Positions 24,902-34,249 of a stretch of DNA of 64,000 nucleotides are shown in pieces. A program made the position numbers and the translations under genes. Origin of the DNA: Limnoperna fortunei (taxonomy: Eukaryota > Mollusca > Bivalvia > Mytilida > Modiolidae). Under the pieces are notes generated by a model, which worked only from the letters and a program-made list of their open reading frames with translations, was not told the DNA's origin and did no database searches. Where the stretch lies: positions 51,351,644 to 51,415,643 of the forward strand of contig OX104113.1 of NCBI GenBank assembly GCA_944474755.1, in the 5' to 3' direction. Each line of letters opens with the position of its first letter. Position 1 is the stretch's first letter.

Positions 24902-27900
24902 TCATGTTATTTTTAAGTCGCAATATTCTCCTTGGTAATCTTTCGGCAATTTATCAGCATCTGTTTTATTTTCAGGAAGTTCTACAGATTCTTCTTTCAG
25001 CAACGCAACTTGTGTTTCCGCCTTGAAAACCATGTTCTCTAATCGTTTGCCGTTAGTCTTAAACAAAAATTTCGTAACTAAATCTATAACATGTAAGACA
25101 AGCGATATAATTGTGTGAAGAAAACTACATTTTGTCATAACACTTAAAAAATTAAACAGGTTTAAGATATGGAACGCCATAGCTGTCTTCTGTGGTGGAG
25201 AATGTAATATTTTCAGTAGTCTTAACTTTATATTCAGTACTTCTTTCTTCATATTGAGTGGTTTTTAAATTATGTTTAGTTTAGTAATCTATTGACGCGT
25301 ATATTTCTACTGAACATAAAGGTGTACATCTACTGAATATAATAAAATTTCTACGGAAGATAATGTTGTATCTACTGAACATAATGAAAACACTACTGAA
25401 CATAATGGTGTGTCTACTGAACATAATGAAAAACCTACTGAACATAATAAAAAAAAACTACTAAACATAATGAAAACACTGCTAAACATAATGAAATATC
25501 TACTGAACATAATGAAATATCTGCTGAACATAATGAAATATCTGCTGAACATAATGAAAACACTACTAAACATAATGAAAACACTACTAAACATAATGAA
25601 AACACTACTAAACATAATGAAATATCTACTGAACATAATGAAATATCTGCTGAACATAATGAAAACACTACTAAACATAATGAAAACACTACTAAACATA
25701 ATGAAAACACTACTAAACATAATGAAAACACTGCTAAACATAATGAAATATCTACTGAACATAATGAAATATCTGCTGAACATAATGAAATATCTGCTGA
25801 ACATAATGAAAACACTACTAAACATAATGAAAACACTACTAAACATAATGAAAACACTACTAAACATAATGAAATATCTACTGAACATAATGAAATATCT
25901 GCTGAACATAATGAAAACACTACTAAACATAATGAAAACACTACTAAACATAATGAAAACACTACTGAAGATAATGAAAACACTACTGAACATAATGAAA
26001 ACACTACTGAACATAATGAAAACACTACTGAACATAATGAAATGTCTACTAGACATAATGGTGTATCAACTGAACATAATGGTGTGTCTACTGAACATAA
26101 TGAAAAACCTACTGAACATAATAAAAAAAACTACTAAACATAATGCAAAATCCACTCAATATGAAGAAAGAAGTACTGAATATAAAGTTAAGACTACTGA
26201 AAATATTACATTTTCCACCACAGAAGACAGCTATGGCGTTCCATATTAAGACATGCGTCAATTTGAATGTTCCTTATTAGTCTTGACACACACAAACATG
26301 CAAAGTTGAACATGTTTCGTATTTTACTGGTACTCGTTAGAATACTCCAATAAAAATACTTAGAAGTTAGAAATGCTTTTAATATGACCCTACATATGTA
26401 AACTTGTGTTCACCAACTGACGAAACATCTTTCGATAAAAATTGCGAAGTGCTTAGTGAAAATCCCGAACCTCAACGGGAACACTGGCAATCCTTCTTAA
26501 TGAAGGTTGGAGTCGAGCACACTTTGCTCGTAATCAGGCTTGTATTTAGATGTAAGTTTGCGAACCAGAGGAGTCAAACTCTGACGTTATTAAAGCCTGC
26601 TCTACTAAATAGATTTACATAGGTGACCATTATAAAATTATATAGAATACAGAATTTACCTTAAGTTCACTATAAGTGACAACCTTATTTTCTCAAAATA
26701 CCATGTCTTCGGCAAAAAAAATATCTGACCGGCACAACAAGATGAAAGTCTAATAAGAATGTTTCGTAAAGTTTACAAAATGACGTCATAAATAGAGCTA
26801 GTTTCAGTTGTCAGAGGGATAGAAACAGATGCCAGTTTGTTAAGTTTCGTACAAAATCTAATACTTGCTTGAAACTAAAACATTTGGATTCGTTTCACTT
26901 CTAAAATAATTGTGCATCATATAAATATAATTTTAAACAGGTTCATTCAGAATTACACATTTTTATGCAAAGTAAATTAGAACTACTTTGGTTCTTTTAA
27001 GCACTACTTTTGACTATGGCATCAACTGATTGGCTACTAGTAGATGTTAACCTGATAATAAACAATAAAGTTAGATGTTCACTTGATTTAAATTATTGCA
27101 TTTCATTAATAGTTAGTCAGCATATCAATCTAAAGAAGAAACAGACTATAGATACATACCGCTCGTTTTCTATCGTACCTCAATATAATTACTAGTGTGA
27201 TTATTCTGAAAAAAATATAAAGAATTTTTAATTTAACTTGCCGAACTTGAGAACAGTATTTTATACCAGAACTTGATACTTCGGGATTAAAATGTAGTTA
27301 ATTTACCAGTAATGTCGTAATTCGTTTAAATTTACGCAAATTATTTTTTGTAAGAGGATCACGGGGGGTAACTTGGTATATATAGGGTAATAATACGGAT
27401 GAGCGACCCGAATGGGTGACCTTTTTAGCGCTGCAAAATATATGAAAAGGTAGCGTTTTTCATCGAAAAATATATCATACAGTAGTTGTAAATTATCTAA
27501 ATATATCCATGCCCTACTCTCATCTTAAGCCCATGTAAATCACTGTGATTTTACAAAAAGGGTTCCATTAACATCACTTGCTCATGTTTGTAGTGAGTAG
27601 ACTATTCCGCGGTCAGGCTTGCCGTATTATGACCTGATAACCCCCAACAAGGAGGCATACACTATCTGCCACCTGGACACGCGCTAGGCAACTCTGTGCG
27701 TCGAGCACTGTGAACCCTCAAAGTATGGTCGCAGCGGATAAAGGGAGAAACTTAACATAAATTATAGCTAAAAGACGGCACATCCAATAAAAAAACAGTA
27801 ACGCAAAAAACAATTTACAGAATATATAAATAGGATGCCATAAAATACAGGATTAGAACAGTCACAAACTTTATCTGCATGTAGTTGGGTTGAACCCGTT

Positions 27901-29736
27901 AAAGGTCCATTATAGAAATCGTGTTGTAATGAGATAAAAGAACAAATCTGTTTACACAATTACAGAGAATGCGTGTTTATTTTTACTTGGCAAAAAGCTG
28001 TAATTGGTTATTACTTACATTGTACAAAATGCAGCCATAATTATTGATACAGATATCCATAATAAAACTGTATCTGTTTCCTTATCACCTGTTTTTGTTG
28101 TGATTGTTGTATTTAAATTTTCACCGGAAGTTGTTTCATTTGTCGGCATATTTGATGCACAAATGTCACATGAAATACAGTCTTCACAACTTAGAAAGTT
28201 TTCACAGTCTACTTCCATGTTCCACTCCTGCAAACACCTCAATAAAATGTAAATTCTCTCTGAACAGTCCAGGCATATAGAGGTGGAAAATAAAAGGGAC
28301 ATTTCCCATGGCGGTGGACAGGGAGCCGTGTTTAGTAGTTTTCGATGTCTTGGTGGATCGTGTAGTGGTGAATATCTATCCAAATCCATTTTATCGTTCA
28401 TGTCTCTGCAAATCTAAATAAAAAATATTTAAGTTATAAGTTGCATCAAACTGTCGATATATTTTTATATTATTTTAATGAAAATTCCGGTACATTGTTT
28501 GTTTGTTTGTTTGATGGTGTTTAACGCCAATTTCAGCAATTTTTCAGCTTTATCATGGCGTCCAGTTTTTATTGGGGGAGGAAGCCGGGAGTACCCGGAG
28601 AAAACCCCCGACCTGCGGTAGGAAAACTGGCAATCCTTGTGACTTAAGATTGGAGTCGAATACACCCTCTGCCCGCAGTGAGAATCGAACCCGCAATCTC
28701 AGTGTTGACAGACCACGTGATCAATAGTAGACGAACTACCTTAACCACTCGGCCACCGAGCCCCCCCCCCCCCCCCCCCCCGGTACACTGTACTGAAAGT
28801 TATAAGTTGAATGTTTGTACGTTAGGTGGCGTGCGCTTTTATTTTATAGTCAAAACGCGTAATAACACAATAAAAACATGTTCTTATAATACACGAATTT
28901 TCGCCATGATAGTGTATTATCACCGTTATCATCATGAAGGTTCAAAATCACGCATGCTGAAGTCTTGACAGGTCTGATTATATGACCCATGCTAACGCCA
29001 TGACGGGCCTGATATCAAGCATGCTATCGCCTTCACAGGTCTGATTTCACACAAACTATCGCCATGTCGGGCCTGATATCAATCATGCTATCGCCAGGAC
29101 AAGTCGGATATAACGTATGCTAAAGTCTTGACATGTCTGTTGATATCATCAATTCTATAACACGACTGGTCTGATATGAATGTTATCGCCCCGTCAGGTC
29201 TGATATCACGCACGATATCGCCGAGATAGGAATGATATTATGCATGCTACCGCCCTGGTTGGTCGGATATCGTGCTTGCTATCTCCATGTTTACTCGAAT
29301 ATCACAATATAATAGGTCTGATCACGCATGCTATCGACATGATATAAACGATATCACGCATGCTATCGCCATGATACGTCGAATACCTGACTATACTGTT
29401 TAATGTCTACCTTTCATTACAACTGTATATTTCCCTTTTAGTCAGATATTGAAAAAGTTACAAAAAGGGTCTTCTATTTAAAAAATACTTTTTCATTCAG
29501 TTTTATTAACGGATATATTAATCAAATTGTAACTATCATAACACTGAAAAACGGAAAGTGACACTAATCTAAGACTAAGCAAAATGAATTAATTGTCGAT
29601 ATTACTTCCTACTAATAAAATAGATAAGTACCTTTACAAAGCACATATTCTCTTCCGTGTGTATTACGATTCCCATAATGAATGCCATCTTTAAATGAGT
29701 CAAAAATAATAATTCAGTAATCAGCTGTTTTACCAT
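24902..29736 (-). CDS. Gene 2: type I single-pass membrane protein, receptor-like, 4 exons, 233 aa
   Basis: Joined minus-strand exons 29632-29736, 28019-28413, 27160-27205 and 24902-25057 give 702 nt. Introns are GT-AG (GTACTT, GTAAGT, GTATGT donors; TTTAG, TTCAG, TTAAG acceptors), phases 0, 2, 0 as in gene 1. Exon 1 is a 35-residue signal peptide (MVKQLITELLFLTHLKMAFI and on). Exon 2 is a cysteine-rich ectodomain with Cys 37, 67, 82, 85, 95, 105, 111, 114, 117 and 120, plus Cys 32 from exon 1; sequons N127 and N136; and a short Thr-rich stalk. The helix (about 150-175) is split between exons 2 and 3, and exon 3 ends in RYDRKRA. Exon 4 is a 51-residue Glu/Lys-rich tail ending DLKIT. The cysteine pattern C-x4-C-x29-C-x14-C-x2-C-x9-C nearly repeats gene 1 (x1 instead of x2), which supports paralogy. 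Exon 1 is the least certain part. Function not recognised. Confidence 0.7.
25167..25261 (-). repeat. Left arm of a 95-bp inverted repeat
   Basis: ATATGGAACGCCATAGCTGT to CTTCATATTGAGTGG is the reverse complement of 26152-26246. The arms are equal in length and I count one mismatch (GGAGAATG against GGAAAATG). The arm lies in intron 3 of gene 2, just upstream of the last exon. Confidence 0.93.
25262..26151 (+). repeat. 21-bp coding-length minisatellite between inverted arms
   Basis: About 40 units of 21 bp in two main flavours, ACTACTAAACATAATGAAAA(C) and ATATCTGCTGAACATAATGA(A), arranged in a higher-order pattern of blocks of three to four of one type followed by two to three of the other. 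The unit length is seven codons and no frame contains a stop, so long ORFs appear on both strands. In one plus frame the unit reads TTKHNEN or ISAEHNE, dense in Asn-Thr-Thr sequons. A-runs near 25447 and 26122 shift the frame. I treat it as an intronic satellite, possibly derived from a stalk-coding segment. Confidence 0.9.
26152..26246 (+). repeat. Right arm of the 95-bp inverted repeat
   Basis: Inverted copy of 25167-25261. On this strand it is open and reads STQYEERSTEYKVKTTENIT and on, with a stop just after the arm. The homogeneity of the two arms means the inversion is recent or the arms are kept alike by gene conversion. Confidence 0.93.
26455..26535 (-). mobile_element. SINE fragment
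   Basis: Body fragment only: CCCGAACCTCAACGGGAAC, ACTGGCAATCCTTCTTAATG, GTTGGAGTCGAGCACAC. It lies in intron 3 of gene 2. Confidence 0.7.
27370..27590 (+). repeat. Interspersed repeat shared with 63560-63785
   Basis: Words TAATACGGATGAGCGACCC, CTCATCTTAAGCCCATGTAA and ATCACTGTGATTTTAC recur in reverse order and orientation at the right end of the window. Class unknown. It lies between exons 3 and 2 of gene 2. Confidence 0.65.
27600..27745 (+). repeat. Interspersed repeat, unclassified, copy 2 of 3
   Basis: CCGCGGTCAGGCTTGCCGTA, ATGACCTGATAACCCCCAAC, CACGCGCTAGGCAAC and CGAGCACTGTGAACCCTC match the copy at 19630-19862. It is in intron 2 of gene 2. Confidence 0.72.
28497..28790 (-). mobile_element. 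tRNA-derived SINE, full length
   Basis: The most complete reverse copy. Tail GTTTGTTTGTTTGATGGTG, TTTCAGCAATTTTTCAGC, TTTATCATGGCGTCCAG, TTTTTATTGGGGGAGGAAGC, AACCCCCGACCTGCGGTAGG, AACTGGCAATCCTTGTGAC, GAGAATCGAACCCGCAATCT (reverse B box), GACCACGTGATCAATAGTAG, ACTCGGCCACCGAGC, then a poly-C run (28760-28780). It lies in intron 1 of gene 2. Confidence 0.93.
28960..29390. repeat. Degenerate minisatellite (unit about 32-36 bp)
   Basis: Repeated words GGTCTGATATCACGCATGCT and ATCGCCATGACAGG at irregular spacing with much divergence. It lies in intron 1 of gene 2. Confidence 0.75.
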
Positions 29737-32246
29737 TGCATGCTATCTTCCGCCATAAATATATAAAGCTCATCACCCTGAAAATAAACAACAACAATAT
29801 TATTAAATTTCTGAGTTAGTTTGTACAACTTTAAATAAATGTTATATATACTATTTCCCTGAAACCGCTGAGGAACTCTGGGATATAGAGATGATCCCAA
29901 CTTTATCGGGCTTGCAAGATAGACCCCTCCCTAAACCTGAGAGATTTTTGTTGAAAATTTTTTTCTTGAAGTACATAAAAGTTATTTGTGCATAGATTAT
30001 TGTATCTCTTATTGAAATTTTAGAAAGTTTTTCTCAGTTCTTGATAACTGAAATGCTGGTAGTTTTGTTAAACAATTTACTATTTTTATTATAATTCGCT
30101 GCATTATAACTTGCATGTATCGTCTCAATATGTTCAAACTAGTGCGGAAAACGAATTTTCACGAAAAGAAATGTTACGGAAATATATTTTTAGCCAAGGT
30201 AGATGCTGATCAATGGTAGAAAGGTATGCACATCACAGAAATGCTAGTAACATGGTCAAAACATTTGCTAGCCTACTGTTATGTGCCTATATAAGGCAGA
30301 TCCGTGTAATTTGGAGAAATAGGAGAAATCTCTGCACGTAAAAGATTCTCAACAGCAAGGTCTTTCAGAGAGGTCTGTAGGTGTCTGGCTTTGAGATTAA
30401 ATATTCTGACCAGATATCTATTGTTCCATCAACTTCCTGCTCTGATCAATTTCGTGATAACTGGTCCGTCATATTTTTTGTGGGCCTACTTATCCAAACG
30501 TATTTTTAAAATTGCTCTCGACCTTGGCCAAAGGTACGCTAGCCTAACAAATAATTATCACCAAAAATGAAGGTCACTGATATAATAAATGTCGTATATC
30601 TTGGCCTAACCTGTGCAGCTATATGTGAACTATAGCATTACATTTGTTTATTGGTATCTGTGCAAAATTATACGTAAAAATTATGGAAACCTTATTATTA
30701 ACTTGTTTACTTTACTCACATAGTATAATTACACTATTGTAATGTGCATTAAACGTTGCGTATGTAATAACGGTTGGCGAACTGTGCACTTGGATGACCC
30801 GTTGTCATGTGATACATTTTTTAACACCCAAATAAGAAAAAGAACAACATATGGCATTAAGAAAATCCGGACAAAGAAACAAAATAAGAAAATCCGGACA
30901 AAGAAAACATGAAAACCGAAAAAATTAAACAAAACAAACGAAACCAAAGGTCTGAAACCTAAACCCAATAAAACAAATGATGCACTTGCTACACCTATTT
31001 AGAAGAATTTTTTACGGAAGGATTATACTCATTGAGATTTTATGTTATATCCTAAAATCTATGAGTATATTTAGAACATTTTTTTAGAAAGACAGTTAAC
31101 CCCGACACCTTATATGAAATTCTTATACTTAACGCCGTATTATATTATTCAGTTTTCTGAAGGACGAGGAAACTTGATATCTCGAGTATTTGTATAGTAA
31201 CAATGGACGTTCATGACAGTAAATTTTAATCCTTTAAATGTCATAAATACAATGAAATAGTGTTTGGATAGTGAAAACTCTTAAAGGTTAACTTAATATG
31301 TTGCATGTGCAAAACGGGAAATATACTCGTACGTATATGGTATGACACATTCTGACAAAGTAATAGAAAATGCTTATGGGTCCAACAACAGACATGACAG
31401 AAGACAAAGCTATTTGTTCATTTTATAAAGTTATAATTAAGGTTATAATTGAACAAAATATAGGTTGCACTAACTACAAAAGATTCATGAAAAATACACA
31501 CTAAAAATATATATAACATACAAGTTGCCCTACCTCTGCGCTAGTATATCTTTTGTTTTTGTGCAATTTTAAATAGTACATTATCTAATTGTCAGACAAA
31601 ATACCAATTATCTGATAAATGTGTGTTATTATACAATTTAAACATGATATATATTAATTATATTGTATATCATATTACAGAGCAATTTATTTTAATCTTA
31701 TGTTCATTTGACTATGGCCTGAAGTCTAATGTTTATTGTAACAAGTCACACGAATTCGTAAACAACTACAACAGATTTTCAGAGATTCTGTTGAATATTA
31801 ACTTCTTTTTATTGTTATTTTTCAGTGTCGAATTTAGTAATTAAATAAATATTTTTCAAAATTACATCTATATACAGTGTAGTGCAAAAAAATAAATACG
31901 TCAATGATCTCTCGCTTACCTCACGTCAGTTCAATCCCACTTAACTACATGTACTAAAATTTAAACAAGACACCGATTAAATTTCTAATAGGGTGGTTCA
32001 AAACACAAACTCCCTTTGTATTATATAAAAGATTTATTTTAACTCATTGTCATCAAAGTTATTTTACAGATTGAACAATAGCTAAAAGAATAGATTTTAC
32101 GTTATAGATAGAAAGATATCATGTTGTCAATTCTTAGAAATTATTATTAAAGATAATTTATGTCTAATAATTTTAATGGGTTGTAAGATCATACCTGACT
32201 GTTTATTTGTTTGTATTTTGTGTACTTTTTCATAATCAACTGACGG
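29737..32246. other. Intergenic, upstream of gene 2
   Basis: Holds the putative 5' UTR and promoter of gene 2. The AT-rich ORFs at 30729-30968 and 31623-31844 have no protein-like signature. A 19-bp direct repeat (AAAATCCGGACAAAGAAA) is at 30862-30904. Confidence 0.45.
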
Positions 32247-32505
32247 GGCCTCTGTGGCCGAGTGGTTAAGGTAGTTCGTCTACTATTGATCACGTGGTCT
32301 GTCAACATTGAGATTGCGGGTTCGATTATCGCTGCAGGCAGGGTGTACTCGAATCCAATCTTAATTGACAAGGATGCCAGTTTTCCTACCGTAGGACGGG
32401 GGTATTCTCAGGATACTCCGGCTTCCTCCCCCAATAAAAACTGGACGCCATGATATACATGAAAAATTACTGAAAATGCCGTGAACATCATTAAAAACAA
32501 AAAAA
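32247..32505 (+). mobile_element. tRNA-derived SINE, full length
   Basis: Best plus-oriented copy: GGCCTCTGTGGCCGAGTGGT (A box), TAAGGTAGTTCGTCTACTAT, ATTGCGGGTTCGATTATCGC (B box), CAGGGTGTACTCGAATCC, TTGACAAGGATGCCAG, AATAAAAACTGGACGCCATG, TGAAAATGCCGTGAACATC, then an A-rich tail. The head resembles a class II (Leu/Ser-type) tRNA. Confidence 0.93.
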
Positions 32506-33004
32506 AACATAATCAACTGAAAGTTTAACCTCAACCCACCTATTAATATATTACAGAAAGACTACAAGTATATAGATGTGAACGCAGTTTTACATTACGT
32601 ACTGTTATTGCTGTTTCTTGAACGTGAACTAAAGTACACAATAACATAATCATTTATTTTAAGACAAATTACAAACATTAACCGGAACGAGTCTTTCTCA
32701 TAATAATTGTATGTAAAAGGATTTACAAATGCATTCATTAGAAATACATGTTTTTTTTGTGGGTAATTCTGATTATTTAATACTGATAAATAAACTATTT
32801 TAAACAAAAAGTGTTATCAATATATTCAGGAATTGAACACATGATAAAATGGGATTTTTTTCTTGGAAGTATGTGCACAGATTGTAAACGACTTTCTGTA
32901 ATTCTTTATTTAAAACTATTAATATTACACTTAAAAATATAAAATATTGTAAATTACTAAAATTTTTATAATTTAAACTGTCAATATGTGTCCGCTGTCT
33001 GGGT

Positions 33005-33125
33005 GATTACAAATTGTCAACACTGAGGATCGACTTGACTCCTACCTTTATTGACAGAATGACAGTTTCCTGCAGAAGTTTGGGGTTTTCACGCGTACCT
33101 TAACTTCCTCTAATAAGACCTGAAG
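33005..33125 (+). mobile_element. SINE fragment
   Basis: Decayed body: TGTCAACACTGAGGATCG, ATTGACAGAATGACAGTTTC, TTTGGGGTTTTCACGCGTAC, AACTTCCTCTAATAAGACC. Confidence 0.6.
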
Positions 33126-33512
33126 CAATAACATATATGAAGTATTGCACGTTACATTCCAAAAATAGATATTTATCTTGTCGTATGTAAATCGTGCGCA
33201 TATGGATAAATTACGATAACAGAATCGATTTCGACCTATGCACTTGGTGAGAAACAAAACAAACCATGAAAAAATAAGAAAAAATAATAATGATTCATAT
33301 CACAGAAATAGAAATAAAATACGCCTCAGATGTTGTTGAACGGAAATCTATGAATGCTTCCTTAAAGCTAATTATAAAATGTGCACGACTTGATCTTGAG
33401 CATAAATTTAATTTTTTTGTGTTTGTTTAACGCCCAGCGAGCGATATTTCAGTTATAATCAGGACGGGGTTAAATTAAGAAACAAAATATCAAGTGTAAA
33501 AATGGTGGGAAA

Positions 33513-33656
33513 TTGAAACTGCCACTAGGTAGGGGGTGGACAATTTCCTTTGTAACGGCTACAATGAACCTACTCGTTTTCAAAATCTACAAAAGGTTAA
33601 GCGTGACACTCCTAATACGTCATCCACTTTGTTCGCGGTCAGGCCTTCCTTATTAT
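33513..33656 (+). repeat. Interspersed repeat, unclassified, copy 3 of 3 (partial)
   Basis: AATGAACCTACTCGTTTTCA, AAATCTACAAAAGG and CGCGGTCAGGCCTTCCTTAT match the first half of 19630-19862. The copy is interrupted on the right by a LINE 3' fragment. Confidence 0.7.
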
Positions 33657-33995
33657 GACATCACAAACAAAATTAATGAGGTATTTAAATTTATAAAAAG
33701 CTCTAAACGTTTCCGCGTATCATAAATCATAAATCATAAATACTAGTACTTTGGCAAGATAACACCGAGTTGGGTCGAACAAAAATTTGGGAAAAAAACA
33801 ATATTTTCTAGACCATATACTGTTGTATATATGCATACATATGTGTTTATCTATAATGCGTGCTCTTATGTACATGTATTTTGTTTAATATTGTATTGTA
33901 TGGGGGAAGACCTCGTAAGTTGGTAAATCTTGTGCCCTATCCTATCCCTATTTGTTCTTTGAGCAAATAAAAATTGTTATAAACTAAACTAACAT
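33657..33995 (+). mobile_element. LINE 3' end (5'-truncated)
   Basis: Encodes the last residues of a LINE ORF (EVFKFIKSSKRFRVS and stop near 33721), closely similar to the C-terminus of the LINE at 44367-45754 (HVFEYIKGSERFHVD). The 3' UTR ends in TTGAGCAAATAAAAATTGTTATAAACTA, the same terminus as that copy (TTGAGCAAATAAAATCTGTTTAAACTA). Confidence 0.8.
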
Positions 33996-34180
33996 AATTT
34001 CCATAAAACTACACGACATTAACGTGTAAAAACTATAATAACATTGCTTAGACCTGAATTATTCATGGCGAATTGCATATTAGAAATTGAAAGATCAAAG
34101 TACATGTACTTGTGCGTATTAGATGGTACATATTGGTAATATCCTGTTCCCACGAGAAAAAATATTAGACGAAATGATTC

Positions 34181-34249
34181 CATCCTCACAAGTCAGGGTT
34201 TCTGTGTCCACATGTTTCGTGGACGCAGGAACCCTGACTAGTGAAGATG
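34181..34249. mobile_element. MITE of a 9-bp-target family, 69-bp hairpin
   Basis: CATCCTCACAAGTCAGGGTT folds back on AACCCTGACTAGTGAAGATG. It is flanked by the 9-bp direct repeat AAATGATTC (34172-34180 and 34250-34258). Same termini as 41206-41271, 51711-51879 and 61263-61612. Confidence 0.85.

Noticed and set aside
25307..26249. Long overlapping ORFs on both strands (up to 279 codons)
   Set aside because: They arise because the 21-bp repeat unit has no stop in several frames. Frame-shifting A-runs and the inverted arm argue against one real protein.
30729..30968. Hydrophobic minus-strand ORF
   Set aside because: Low-complexity AAAACAAA-rich DNA containing a direct repeat. No splice or start context.
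31900..31945. Minus-strand signal exon with a good GTAAGC donor
   Set aside because: All three frames upstream of the donor contain a stop within a few codons.
32247..32340. tRNA gene
   Set aside because: Has A- and B-box-like segments but is the head of a SINE, followed by the SINE body. The same applies to the other SINE heads in the window.
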